A stretch of 64,000 nucleotides of DNA from Neodiprion pinetum (taxonomy: Eukaryota; Arthropoda; Insecta; Hymenoptera; Diprionidae): the NCBI RefSeq assembly GCF_021155775.2, contig NC_060232.1, positions 34,773,089 to 34,837,088 on the forward strand, given 5' to 3'. Each line of letters starts with the position of its first letter. Position 1 is the first letter of the stretch. This document shows positions 12,401 through 23,360 of the stretch, one piece after another. The position numbers and the translations under genes were made by a program. The notes beneath the pieces were generated by a model that had not been told where the DNA came from, did no database searches, and was given only the letters and a program-made list of their open reading frames with translations.

Positions 12401-13583
12401 CGTGCAACACAGAGTATCGATTTCATGAGCCTGTAAACATACGTTTCACGTAACAGCGAAAGTGCGAACTTTACTCGCTAAAATATCAGGAATTTTAATA
12501 AGAAAAACAAATAAGAAAGAAAGAAAGACCGGTGTGCGTAGTGAAATGAAAATAAACGACATGCGAAAGATGCGATGCCGAACGTCCGTGGAAGTATGGT
12601 TACGATACGCCTATTCGTTCGTTCAACTCGACCTTACAATTAGGAAAAGAAAGAAAGAAAGAAGCAAGAAAAAATAAATAAAAATAAAAAAACACGTGCT
12701 TCTCTTCAACAGCCGAGTTTAATTATCTATGAAAAAAGTGACTGGGCGTGTTTTCATCAACTGGTGTTATTTATCTGCAGCTACAACATATCACGTTAAA
12801 GAGGACGAATGAATTAGTGGTATTCTCTCTTCACCGAATTAAATACGTTTAGCAATTCTTTTCGTTCATTCGCTTCGTCGTTCGCGCAGCTGATAACTTT
12901 TGTATTCGAAATCAGACACGTGTCTTCTTCACGGATTTGCGAATATTTATTTCTTCGGGACAGGCGTGATAAACGGTGCGAAAATCGACTGCGTTAGCCT
13001 AGGAGGAACTTGACTAGCCTACCTGTCCTATGTCATCGACGTGCCACACCGAGACGTAGCGAAACGAGAAGAGCGAGATTTGTGGGGACAGGTTCTCCTC
13101 TCGGCCGGAGTTCCTCTTCCACGTGCTCCTTGCGATCGGCGAACGGTGGTCCGCATGGCTCACTCGCTCGCTCAGGATTGCCCGGCTAACACAGTGCCAC
13201 ACTGACGCCGACGGCGACGACGACGCGATCTTTCTTCCCCGTCTTATTCCACGCGGCCAACGGTATCCCGTAGCTTGGCAATGATTTGCGAGTTTCGTTC
13301 CCCGGCCCGAGAGACAGGGCAAAGTTGTCTTGGATCAAGTCTCATCCGAGGAAATTTCATATACGTACAATTTTAATTATATTTCAATAGCGGATAGTTC
13401 TACTCGGATATTTATAATTTTCTGTCCCGGTCACTGACGCCATATTTGTTTTCAACGTACTAGCATCGACCACGTCCATGAGTTACGTACTTCGTTTTAT
13501 ATAAGATTAAAGTTGGAAACGTTAACGTAACGATGTAGCGTAGAAACAATAACCATTGATTTAGAATTACAAATTTTAAAACG
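9429..13583. other. non-genic stretch with simple tracts
   Basis: It holds an A tract near 10,968-10,981 and two short (GAAA)n tracts near 12,514-12,529 and 12,643-12,662. Open frames are short and lack splice context. I see no gene. Confidence 0.45.
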
Positions 13584-13674
13584 ATTTTTAAAGAATCGTT
13601 TCCATAATAAAAACAGAAAACAAATTTCAACCTCGTGTTTTCGGTTTTTATTGTCTCGTTATTAATAAAAACTG
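13584..13674. repeat. inverted repeat / hairpin
   Basis: AATAAAAACAGAAAACA (13606-13622) is complementary to 13636-13652 with one mismatch and a 13-nt loop. Weaker pairing extends outward for about 20 nt on each side. It is AT-rich, so a chance origin cannot be excluded. Confidence 0.5.
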
Positions 13675-14021
13675 ACGAGTTGCCTCGTGCAGACTAATGA
13701 ACAGTGCCATCTTTTCAAAAATTGTTAAAAAACTGTTTTATATGTTCGCTTTTGGTTTTTGACGGACGAAATTCCAGATTACGATTATACAATCAATCAT
13801 GTCTGAGAAATTTAAAATTTTTCTCCGTTGTTTCTACGCCTCTTGCGGCTAAGGAACTGCGCTTCGGTGCGATCAGTGCAGTCAATTGCGCCAGAGTCGT
13901 GTACGTTACTTTGTGTGATGGAATCTCGTGTGAACGACCTCGGATCAGCGAGATGTTGTGTAGTATTTCTTGGCATAGATGTAATTTGCCAGTAAATACA
14001 AGCAATTACCGCAAACTCCGC

Positions 14022-14047
14022 TGAGAGAGAGAGAGAGAGACAGAGAG
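14022..14047. repeat. (GA)n microsatellite
   Basis: GA units with one CAGAGAG variant at the right end. Confidence 0.93.
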
Positions 14048-15100
14048 TAAGAGTAAGAGATTAAGAAAAATATGCCTTCTGTTCGTTTTTACCCTATTGA
14101 TAATGTACGCTCCATTTTTCTTTTTTTCTTTTTTTCTTTTCTTTTGTCTTCTTACTCATTTCTTCCCGCTCGCATTTACTTATTGTTATATCAGTCGTTG
14201 TCGATACATTTGCGGAGATACGATACGTGCAACGTTATGTTACGCGTGCACCATTTGCAAACAAAACATCGAGTCGACGCTTAATGCTCCGAGCGTGTGT
14301 TTGCGAAAAATTTCGTGCGAGTTGAAACATATTCTATCGAATAGTCATCTTCCTCGCTAATTATACGTACATAATGGCGTCTAGATATCGCCTTGAACCA
14401 ACCCGTGATGATCGCATGTATACCACGCAGCGTAATTACGGCAACGGATACGTCGCAACAATTCCAGATGCAATGACGCTAATGGTAAAAGCAATCTAGA
14501 TTTTTGCCAAGCCTCCGCGTTCATTGTGTGTGCGGTGAAGGAAAACAACAGCTGACAACGAGTCTCAGGTGTACGGGTATGCATACGAATCTCATATACT
14601 TAAATGTCAGCCGGCAGCAAAAGCATCCTGCGGAGAAGAGAAGAATGTTGAGGCCGTTGTGGCAAATAATTATCATTGTATATTATAATTAGCTAACGAT
14701 TGAGCCGAGCGTAGAAAATAGCGAGCTAATATATCATCGTCCAGGCCAAGAGTCACGCGGTGGAATCTAATTTGCGATTCGTATAAATAAAGTGATCGCT
14801 GCAGCTGATTTTCTACGGGAATGTCGATCCGGGTAAGAAACTTGGGATCGGGTTTTGTATTCCAATTTGGAACTATGTATTTATCTTCAACGTGGTTTCA
14901 TGTACAACAAATGATTATCACGCACGTGGAACTTGGAGTATGACTGACGTCTCGTTTTAACCGCGGTTATTATATACCTAGGGGTTCAATTCTGTGGGTT
15001 TTAAGATCAGACTTGCGAGGTTTTAAACTAATGATATATCGTTCACAGAACTGCTCGTCAAGACATGTGTCATGTGAACGTTAGAACTTTGTCTATTTTT

Positions 15101-15124
15101 TCTCTCTCTCTCTCTCTCTCTCTT
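15101..15124. repeat. (CT)n microsatellite
   Basis: About 12 perfect CT units following a T tract. Confidence 0.95.
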
Positions 15125-16468
15125 TCCGTCTACTTTTGCTTTTTATGTTACTTCTAGTTTTTTTCATTTCCAAGCAACCTTGACATTAGGTCAAAGAATT
15201 GCATTGCAGGTGGTGATTGGTGGGAATTTTTAACCGTCCGTTGTACTTAAATTGCGATTTTTAATCAAAACAGATATATGTATAATACATACTTCCTCGA
15301 AACTTCCAATCGTGAAATAATTATATAGCTCTAACATATTATTATACTGACGAGACGCCTTCCTTTTGGGACAAACTTGCCCCGTGCCCTATTCGCAAGA
15401 TTATTTTTATTCTCAGTACCTGTAACTTTGAATTTTTGACTGTCGTGTGGGATACGCCTCTGTCGAAATAGTATTTAAATTTAATACACTTCGTTTTATT
15501 TTCAAATCAAGTTTCCATAATCATATTTATCACGTGCCTTATATTATACATGAATAAACGATCGTGAATTTTTCGTATCATCGACCGTCCGAACTTACCT
15601 AGAATTTCATTTTTGGACACCCGCATGCTGTGGCGCAAAGGTGATTATCTTTAAAAGTGATCGTTTTATCGATCACGTTTGCAATGTTACTTATAAATTA
15701 TGAATGTCTTGTGCTAATAAATCAGCCGAGAAACCCGTTAAATGTTCGAAGCTCTCTTCCGCAAAAGGTGTACGAAATTGTGCGGCTCGTTGCTCCGCGA
15801 ATCGTGGCAGAAAGTCGCACGAATGCTTCGCCTGATCGAGTCTCTTCGTACCGCTGCTCGACATCAAGGGTCGCGGTAACTCGATATAAATTTCTTTAGC
15901 CCGATGTCAAAAACAAGATTTCTTCCCAATTCAATGAACGGACAATTGTTCCTAATATTTACTAAAACAAATGAAAGAGTGCGCTGCAATATTTTGGCAA
16001 ATTTGCCGATAGGACTGCATCGTTATTCTTTATACTCATATGTGAACGATTCGTCAGGAAGGTGAATAGATTTTCAGAAAATTGTCCGTCGAGGCGATAG
16101 TCGGAAGGCCAGGTTAAAGAAGTGAAAATAAACCTGTCGTTTTGAAGTTTCTTGTTGCAGCAGGTCGTTAAATAAACTCAGCGTGACACCGAGTGACCCA
16201 ACCTACATATGCGTTTGTCATAAAGTACCCGATAAGTAGAAACCTGCGGCAGTCCGCCATCGCAACTCCTAGGACTTTATACTGGCGTCGCGAGAAGAGA
16301 GAGCGCGGCACGAGATATAAACAGTGATTTTCACAGTACGTTTTAGTTCTTCACGAATCGTACGCATTGTTTATTTATTCTTTTTGTAAAATGGTATACT
16401 TTTCCAATTGTCGTTTACATCTAACTCCCATTGTCAATCCGTGTTTTTCTACTTTTTCTCCTCTGCAG

Positions 16469-16577
16469 ATGGTCTGAATTCATCGAAGTGAACGCGTAGG
16501 AAATGGCCCGTGAAGAACAGGCGAAGAAAGAAAGAGTCAGAAACTTAGAACGACCGTATACTCTAACCGAGATGTAA
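16469..16577 (+). CDS. candidate exon with a small ORF behind an excellent acceptor
   Basis: The acceptor TTTTTCTACTTTTTCTCCTCTGCAG (ending 16468) is the strongest pyrimidine-tract acceptor I found. The sequence just inside begins with ATGGTCTGA, a start-stop. A second frame reads WSEFIEVNA then stop. A third has an ATG at 16503 and 24 codons to a TAA at 16575-16577, containing MAREEQAKKERVRNLERP. That peptide is charged and helical in character. The segment could be a 5-prime exon carrying a start codon, a terminal exon, or a non-coding exon. A possible donor, GTATAC, follows the proline codon. No family is recognised. Confidence 0.27.
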
Positions 16578-17733
16578 AATTTCGTGAAACCTTCTCGTTT
16601 GACTGAAATTGACAATTTGAAAAACTTTGAACTCCGTTCGTGATCCGTTTCACAAAGCATAAAGGAAACTTTTATACCGAGTAAAAATCATCACGAGCTT
16701 TTAAAGAATGCTGTTTCCAATCGCGAATTGCCGGTAGAATATCAGCGATAGCTCGATTATTGAATTCGCTCGAACCTCGATCGCTGCAGCAAACTTAACC
16801 CTCTGGAATTTCGCGCGCTGCAAGAAAATTCTATACCTCGAAAAGAATTGATTCTTCCGCAATTCTGCAGGCTAAGAATCGCGTGGGTATCGAGTGACTT
16901 GTCGGTTCCCCGTTTTCGAAGTTGTTTCTTCTCTTACCACGTATAAATTGTTGGACCGATTTTGACATTCACGATCCCGTGGGAGTTGGTCGAGTACCGT
17001 AAAAAGGTTGAAAAAAATCGCGTCCTGCAGGCAGTTTTGACACTCGGCATTTGGCGTTGTTTCGCACGCCTCCGGAGTGCATCTCACGTCGAGAAGTATG
17101 CGGACGATCATTGTGAGCTGCGTTCGGTTTGACGGCGATTCGATTACCGTACCTACGTCGTGTGTTGGAACACATGTGCCTGCAGCAGCAGTACTTTCAC
17201 ACTGAGGTGAACAACATCGGGACGGTATCGAGGCCAGGGGTGGCCAACCGGTGTTTGCACAAGTTATATGACCCCTCGGAAAAGTTCGTTGTAGTTAAAT
17301 CATCCGCATGTTTACGCCGATCGACGTTACTCATTTTTATCATTGTCACGCGCGGTTCCGCGCTTCGGGATTAGATGGATCAGCTTAAAACCCCCGACTC
17401 CCATTCTATTTCGGAGCGGTGAAAGAATTATTCGGGAATTCGCACACGAACGCCCGCTGATTTTTTAATGCCTTGAATGATTTACCGACTTGTCGTTTTT
17501 TTTTTTTTTACTTCTCTTCCTACCTTCGCTACATTTACGATCGAACGTTCACACGTTACAACCTTCAAAAGCAAACGGCTGTTATACCCGGGTCGGCTAG
17601 TTAGATAATACCGGAACTGTCGATGCAGTGTCGTAACGAATGTATAAAAAGTCTCCGAGTTGAGTAAACTCGCTGTTTTCATTTAAGTAACGAATTCCGA
17701 TTAACTTTTGCACCGTACGCCTGTCTTTTACAC
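16578..17733. other. non-genic stretch
   Basis: No repeat, splice-bounded coding segment or RNA gene was recognised. It includes a T tract at 17496-17509. Confidence 0.4.
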
Positions 17734-18186
17734 ATGCGCTTGGTGTGTTATGATACACGTCGAGGAATTGTCTCTCCACGCGGTATACATTTCAATTCCA
17801 TCATCCTTTCTTACTCTTCGACGCTGCTGCAGTACTGCAAACTTATCGTCGTCATTTGCCACGCCATTCGATCACTAATTGCGACCGGCACGTATCGTCT
17901 AGATTCCGTACGGGAATTGGGATACAAATGTTTGCGTACGCATGAGGCGGTTCATTTGATTTGGCAAATCGTCGTTTCCACTTTGGGCAATCAAGCCGCG
18001 AAGAAAATTCCCTCGAAACGTCGAGTTGTAGTCGTTGCCCCGTTTTCACTCGCCGCAGCTGCCGTTTTATACGCTCAGGAATTTTCGGCGAGTAATGTTT
18101 TGGCCGAACGAAAATTCCGCAAATTCTTCGCTTATTTATTTATTTTTTTTCATCTTTTGAACGATTTACTTACATCAGCAAACTGA
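17734..18186 (+). CDS. open frame of 150 codons, function unknown
   Basis: An ATG at 17734 opens 150 codons. The C-terminal half alternates basic patches (KKIPSKRR) with hydrophobic runs (VVVVAPFSLAAAAVLYA, FFAYLFIFFHLLNDLL), so two membrane-like segments could be drawn. No signal peptide or known motif is seen and no promoter or splice context supports it. The end of the frame is T-rich and mostly phenylalanine and leucine by composition. It is longer than most chance frames nearby, which is the only reason to list it. Confidence 0.15.
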   Translation: MRLVCYDTRRGIVSPRGIHFNSIILSYSSTLLQYCKLIVVICHAIRSLIATGTYRLDSVRELGYKCLRTHEAVHLIWQIVVSTLGNQAAKKIPSKRRVVVVAPFSLAAAAVLYAQEFSASNVLAERKFRKFFAYLFIFFHLLNDLLTSAN

Positions 18187-18614
18187 GGCGACTACGCTTC
18201 AGGTTTAAACCTGACACCTATCAGATCCCGGATAGAAATTAGTTGACCAGGTAATCCCCAAGCGATTCGTCAACAATTTCATGTGTAACGTAACACGTGT
18301 CTACTTGGGTTTCCGATTACATAGGCAAAGTTATTCCAATTTTTTTGTTGATACCGAGCGGGATATAATAGCTCAAGAAGTATACAGAAACGATTAAAAA
18401 TCTTAGAAATCATGCGATGAATAAACCGCTGACGATGAGAGAGATTTAGCGTCCGTTTTTGTCATATTTCAGGTTTTTTTTTTTTTGTTATTCGAAATAT
18501 TTTTGTTTCCTCCGACCGAACAACGCGTCGAATGTTTTTTTGTTTCGGCGAATCGTTGTTAATTATCATTTCCATTTTATTTCGTTTAATTTTTCTTTTT
18601 TTTTATCCTTACAG

Positions 18615-18659
18615 AAATATCGCGAGTATCTTATATTATACGTATGCACGCGCGAGTAA
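18615..18659 (+). CDS. very short candidate terminal exon
   Basis: A near-ideal acceptor (T tract then TATCCTTACAG, ending 18614) is followed by 14 codons, KYREYLILYVCTRE, and a TAA at 18657-18659. The acceptor is strong, but 14 open codons carry little weight. No polyadenylation signal is evident nearby. Confidence 0.15.
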   Translation, partial: KYREYLILYVCTRE

Positions 18660-18825
18660 TCACTCCACACGTGTCTGTTACGTGGCAGTCACGTAGCTTG
18701 TACAGAAATTAGCAGTGTTTACTAAACGTTTGGTATTACGTCAACGTATACAGAGTGGTCGATTTCATCTCGCGGACTCGATTCGCTGAAGAAATCGAAA
18801 TTTTTAGTCAGTTGCGAATAAGGGA

Positions 18826-18838
18826 GGGGGGGGGGGGG
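18826..18838. repeat. G homopolymer
   Basis: Thirteen uninterrupted G residues, a likely length-variable tract. Confidence 0.95.
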
Positions 18839-19539
18839 ATACGGTTCTCACTTTCGTAAGGCATTCGTCACTTCGTCTCATCTTCGGCTCTCCGATGGTT
18901 AATATCTCGTCACTTTTTTCTTTCACTATTGAAAAGAAAACCACCGATACCGTGTCACCTCGATTTAACGTACACTCGGTATAAGACATTAATTAGTTGG
19001 GGGTTATTCACGTTTGTGCCGTAGTATTCCAATGTGTAGGTATACATACATAACGCAAGCATGAAACGTATACACGTTTTGAGCTCGTTGCGTGTTTTGT
19101 TTCCTAACTTTTTTCTTGTTAATTTTATTTATATTTCTGTCTTTCTCTCTCTTTCGCTTCCTCTTTGCCTCATGTGTGTATAATAGGGTTTTTAAGGAAA
19201 CAACATTTTGCCATTTTCGTTCATGGCCTCCTCCCGTCTAAAAAGTTTATTTAGGTTGAAAGAAGGGTTTTGTTAAAAAAAAAGAGCATTCCACGTCATG
19301 TGGAAGATCGCGCTCAGTTAATTTTTTACTTTTATACATCGTTTTAAATTTATTAAGTATCGTGAAAAAATTTGCTTTCATAAGTCGTTCTCTAAACTAC
19401 GTATAAATGTATAAATATTGTATTATATCGATACAAAAGCGCACGCACGAGGGATGAATCGTATTACAGCACCGATGCTTGAATCGCGACATTTTTTCTT
19501 TCTCTCTCTCTCTCTATAAAAAAAAGAAATTCAACTCAC

Positions 19540-19613
19540 CGTCTAACGATGATGACGAAAGCATCAGCAGGCATGCAGAAAAATGCGATGCAGTAACGAG
19601 AAGCGAGATGTTT
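19540..19613 (-). CDS. candidate internal exon, 74 nt
   Basis: On the minus strand the acceptor CAACGTTTTCGTTCCATAG precedes the exon. The donor is GACG|GTGAGTTG, a full GTGAGT. Two of three frames are open across it: one reads KHLASRYCIAFFCMPADAF and the other NISLLVTASHFSACLLML. The second resembles a hydrophobic signal-like segment. The frame cannot be chosen without neighbouring exons. Both splice sites are good, but the segment is short. Confidence 0.28.
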
Positions 19614-21981
19614 CTATGGAACGAAAACGTTGAGATACCATCAATTCACTCGACGAGTATCGTGATTTATCGATGTTTAAATTTGGCAGAAATTTGAATT
19701 TTATTGACCAAACAATTCGCAGTCGCATTGACGCGGAGAAATATACAACAGCATGGACAAAAGTGTGCGGCATTTGGTGTGTCGGAAGTTTCGTACTTCG
19801 GCAGAGCTCTACATTCATATCCGTCCCGGTGTTTGCTCGAAGTGCACGGTGGGATTCGAAGCTGCCAGTTGCGGGGTTGGATGTCATTTCTCAGCGGTCT
19901 TCTTTTTCTCATGGGGAATTTTTGTAAATACTTTGGGCACACGCGAGAGCGTCAATCACTGTCAAGACCTAGCCTACGGAAAAAGATCCACACAGGTCAA
20001 CGAACACCCGGTCGTATAATTTAGGAGATATTGCCGGAGTCGGTTCCCCGTCTAACTTTTTCTTCGCTACGTCTGTAAAGCACGTCTTTGCGTGTGCACG
20101 TCTATGACTAACACACAAATCAGAATCAAAAGAGTCGACCTCGAGTTACCTTCCGCCGAAAAACGCGCGCCTTTGAGTCGTATAATCGTTGAAACCGTCG
20201 AGGAGTCCGCTGTTGGTTGTCGCACGTATCCAACACACCGCGACACCTCTCCGCGCATGTTGCATACTCCATTAATACCCGTGCACACACGACGTATATC
20301 GTAGGCGCCGTTTTTTATTTTACCTAACAGACTCTGTTAACACCTCCGGCGTTGGTTTTATTTATTTATTCTTTTTCTTTCCCCGCCGAGACGACGGCAG
20401 CGCTTTTATAATGACGTCTCTACAGCGACTTCATAGAAGAAGAAGGTTTTTTCCCACCTCTCCTTGTACTGTATACCTATACTTGCAGTATACCTCGAAC
20501 CTGCAGCATTACGGTTAGATACTCTGCAACACCTTAATCAGAATACACGTGAAAGTTACCAGATACTCGGACTCGGTTTCTTCTTTTAGAAAAAGGTAAA
20601 GATGGAAAAAACGAGAGATGCTCCTCTTGCTTGCTCTCCTCTCGTCTTCTTCTTGTCGCGGTGAAACTCCGCACGGGTAGAGGACGGAACGTTGTATACT
20701 CGACGCGCGCAACTCGTGGGTGTGTTTTCCATTCTAGTCAATTGCAGGATGATATAATAGTGCAGTTGCACTTACCGAAAAGAAAAGAGGGCGAAGAAAA
20801 AAAAAAAAAAATAAAAGATTCATCTCCCACGCGAAGGTATAATGTCACGAGAATGACGAGAAAGCCTGGACAGAAAAAAACGTTTACGACCGGTCGGAGC
20901 TATCTTCTGGTCATATATAGCTTATAGAACGAGAATCTGAGAAAACTAGCTGTATAACAGCAGATGAATTGAAAGAAGACGCGGACGACGCTCGGCACGA
21001 AATCAGACCTTCTGTACAGGTATCGTATAACAACGGAGCTACTTCGTACGGTATCGTAAAAAGAATAGCAGTACTCTCGAATGCTCGCATCATTCAAGGA
21101 CGTACGTAGGTAGGCACGATGTACCGAGTTAAAACCGGATGAACCGTAAAGGGGCCATCGGCCTTCGGAGACAATCGGTGCCTGTAAGCTACGTAGGCTG
21201 CACTCGCTGCACCTCCTTCCTCCTGCGTGTATCTTTGTCCCGGAGCCCGGAACGGAAGCTGTGCCCTTACCGCCGGACCAATCAAGGGGTTTCCCCTCTT
21301 TAACAGGTGTCTCTCTCTCCCTCTCTCCCTCTCGGAGACTCATGCGGTGACACCCGTTCGCGTCACTTCTCGCCCGTCGGTGCAACGTCCCCGTCACGAG
21401 GATGAAGATAGAATCGTCTGCAACCACCCTTCGTCGGTCCGGGAGGCGAGGCGCGCGCGTCTCTCCCGCAAACGGTCGTTCCAGCACCGACGCGGCGTGC
21501 TATCTTCTTTATTGTATGATTATAGCGGAGCTTACGCTGCTTCACGCTCGCTCCGCTGTTGATGCAGAGGACCAGTTCGGCTCAGGGCCTGATAGTTTAA
21601 CGTCCGCGCCAGTCGGCTTATACCTGTAGCTGTACGATCTCGCACCACGATTGGGCAAAAGTTTATACCTGTCTGTGAAGCTGCGCCGATGCTGCACCTT
21701 TTACAGAAGCGCCAAGGCCTCGCTATCGCTTTATGTCATCCTGCAACCGCACGGCTCGGCGCTGCTCTCATTCGAACTCAGCTATGCAGAATCGAGCCAA
21801 ACCGCAAGAATGTCGAACGCTGCATGGGCGTGCACGCGTTTCTACCGTAGAGTTAAACTATACGGGAATTTTCATCATGCCAGACAATTATCTCTGCTAT
21901 GTTTATCCCCTCGTGTTTCTACCCGCCGCTAATAGAAATTCGATATTCAGGAATTTCATGATTTTATTGGTTGAAATTTTT
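19614..21981. other. GC-mixed stretch, mostly featureless
   Basis: Open frames occur on both strands. The longest is 20,900-21,487 on the minus strand: 195 codons, GTG-initiated, with no recognised motif. There is an A-rich tract near 20,799-20,811. TTATACCTG motifs are at 21,618 and 21,663. One candidate minus exon is listed separately. Confidence 0.4.
20150..20258 (-). CDS. candidate first coding exon, 36 codons
   Basis: A minus-strand ATG at 20258 opens 36 codons ending in GCGGAAG|GTAACT (exon end 20150, phase 1). The peptide includes GYVRQPTADSSTVSTIIRLK, a plausible soluble sequence. The donor is only moderate (GTAACT). No promoter element or acceptor upstream is convincing. No protein family is recognised. 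Confidence 0.2.
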
Positions 21982-22461
21982 TTAGAAAAAAATTAACCGC
22001 GTGTATTGAAATTCTTCGTAATTACGCGTATATTGAAATATACGCAGGCTAACGAAGGTACAGCTATAGAATGATAATGTAATTGATACTTTTTGCAGGT
22101 ACCAGTGAATTGAAATGCTAAAACATTTTACGAATATATTACTGACGGTTGAAATTGCGCTTTCGGGTAATTTGACGGTGTTAAAAAGAAACGACAAGAC
22201 GGAATTAAAAAGAAAAACTTGCAGAAAACATCGTCTGCGTTTATGATGAATCCTGCAATATAGTTTCTCGCTTGCTGGAACAATTAATATTATATATTCA
22301 TGAAATTCATTATTCGATACACATATATGTGTGGAAAGTGGTGGCTGCGACGGCGATATTCGTGAATTACGAGAAAATCGAGACATCGAGAAATTCTGCA
22401 AATTTTGAAAGCTTCTCTTTACGTTCGTTTTACGTGCTTGTATATCATGTACATTACACAT
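21982..22461 (-). CDS. long open frame in AT-rich DNA, 159 codons
   Basis: An ATG at 22461 opens 159 codons in DNA of about 40 percent GC, where I estimate frames this long appear less than once per window by chance. The product is rich in Ser, Phe, Ile and Lys and has no recognised motif. Its N-terminus contains short basic stretches such as RKTNVKRSF. It lies just downstream, on the same strand, of the candidate exons at 22,490-22,721. It could be part of that transcript, or part of it could be an exon. No splice evidence settles this. Confidence 0.18.
   Translation of the reverse strand: MCNVHDIQARKTNVKRSFQNLQNFSMSRFSRNSRISPSQPPLSTHICVSNNEFHEYIILIVPASEKLYCRIHHKRRRCFLQVFLFNSVLSFLFNTVKLPESAISTVSNIFVKCFSISIHWYLQKVSITLSFYSCTFVSLRIFQYTRNYEEFQYTRLIFF
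22014..22057. repeat. nested perfect hairpin
   Basis: CTTCGT-(6 nt)-GCGTATA-(6 nt)-TATACGC-(6 nt)-ACGAAG: two perfect stems with a symmetrical 6/6 internal loop. Function unknown. Confidence 0.6.
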
Positions 22462-22489
22462 ACCTATACGTACAATCGATCGTACTTAC

Positions 22490-22538
22490 AGAAACTCTGT
22501 CGTCACTTCTTTTTTCTCTCGTAATTCGTTCTTGTTTG
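22490..22538 (-). CDS. candidate coding exon 3 of a minus-strand gene
   Basis: This exon would start after CATAAG (an AAG acceptor, which is uncommon) and ends at TTTCT|GTAAGTAC, an ideal donor. One base, C, completes the codon left open by the exon at 22,638-22,721 (AT+C). The frame then reads KQERITREKRSDDRVS. The phase agreement and strong donor support it; the weak acceptor counts against it. The peptide is basic and charged with no recognised family. Confidence 0.28.
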
Positions 22539-22637
22539 CTTATGCCAAAGTGCAGGTTTCGATAAAATTCAACTCCCATATCCGTAAGCTTTCAAAAGTT
22601 ACCTGCTCGCACCCTCGTGACAAAATTTTATACTTAC

Positions 22638-22721
22638 ATCGCTGCACGTTTACCCTTCATCGTCATATCCGTGTCTCGACATCCGAAACCGACATCCGTA
22701 CCGAAAAGTTTCAACGAAAGT
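22638..22721 (-). CDS. candidate exon 2 of a minus-strand gene, holding a start codon
   Basis: The acceptor has a long pyrimidine tract (rich in TTCTTC and CTTCTC) ending in CATCTTAG. The donor is CGAT|GTAAGTAT. One frame is open across all 84 nt and contains two methionines in MTMKGKRAA near the 3-prime end; the exon ends in phase 2. Two other ATGs in different frames open short frames upstream, so the true start is uncertain. The intron to the upstream exon is 99 nt and the next intron is also 99 nt, both typical small insect introns. No family is recognised. Confidence 0.38.
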
Positions 22722-22820
22722 CTAAGATGGTTGAAGAGAAGAAGGAAGAAGAATTGAAGAAAAACGTAGAAACGAGCTAATTGAAAACGAATCAAAGAGC
22801 AAATGAAACTTGGCACTTAC

Positions 22821-23014
22821 CCTCCGAGATTTCCTGCTGACTACGAGCTAGATCTCGGTTATGTATTCAGGGCTTAGTTAGCCTGCGGAACTTTGCTGAC
22901 TCCGCGGTCGCTCGGTACCTACTAATCAACCCCTTTTCTTTCGCTCGCTCTTTACCATTCACCACTTGGCGGACGAGGCTCAATTCGAATTGCTCGACTC
23001 TCTCCGGTATAACT
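22821..23014 (-). promoter_or_regulatory. putative 5-prime non-coding exon and initiator
   Basis: A minus-strand initiator-like TCAGTT is centred on A at 23014. The sequence downstream contains several stops and one 10-codon upstream frame, then ends at GGAGG|GTAAGTG (exon end 22821). G-rich DNA lies just upstream (23,091-23,121). I found no DPE at the expected spacing and no clear TATA box. The reading as a first exon depends on the downstream exon at 22,638-22,721. Confidence 0.3.
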
Positions 23015-23090
23015 GAACGTGCAGTACGCGCTTACGTGGGGGAACGATGCAGCAGCGTCAGTCTAGACGGAGAAGCTTGCGGGGACGGCA

Positions 23091-23121
23091 GGGTGGCGGG
23101 GAGGGGGAGGGGGGGGGGAGG
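23091..23121. other. G-rich tract with G-quadruplex potential
   Basis: Runs of G separated by single A, T or C residues, including a run of ten G. A second, shorter G-rich patch is at 23,246-23,260. Confidence 0.6.
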
Positions 23122-23360
23122 AACCCGGGAATAATTGAGCGGACAGGAAATTCAATATTACTACCGATTTAGCAAACGCACCATCGATTGGTCCTTCGCG
23201 AGGTTGTTTGCACGCTGCACTGCACGCCGTCGTTGCAACTTTTTGTGGGTGGGGAGGGGGTAATAAACGCAAAGGCGGGTAAAAAACGAAAAAAAAAAAA
23301 CGGGGCGACGTGTCTACGTATTTTCTGTTTCCATTCCTGCTCAGGTACAGAGAGTTGGAA

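Larger units (their letters stand above)
13675..16468. other. non-genic stretch with two dinucleotide repeats
   Basis: It contains (GA)n at 14022-14047 and (CT)n at 15101-15124. On the minus strand an ATG at 15626 opens nine codons into CTAG|GTAAGTTC (exon end 15599), which is too short to be evidence alone. No gene is supported. Confidence 0.45.
18187..19539. other. AT-rich stretch with T and G runs
   Basis: Long T tracts lie at 18474-18488 and 18590-18604. A G run lies at 18826-18838. There is a possible small plus-strand terminal exon at 18615-18659. Otherwise nothing was recognised. Confidence 0.45.
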
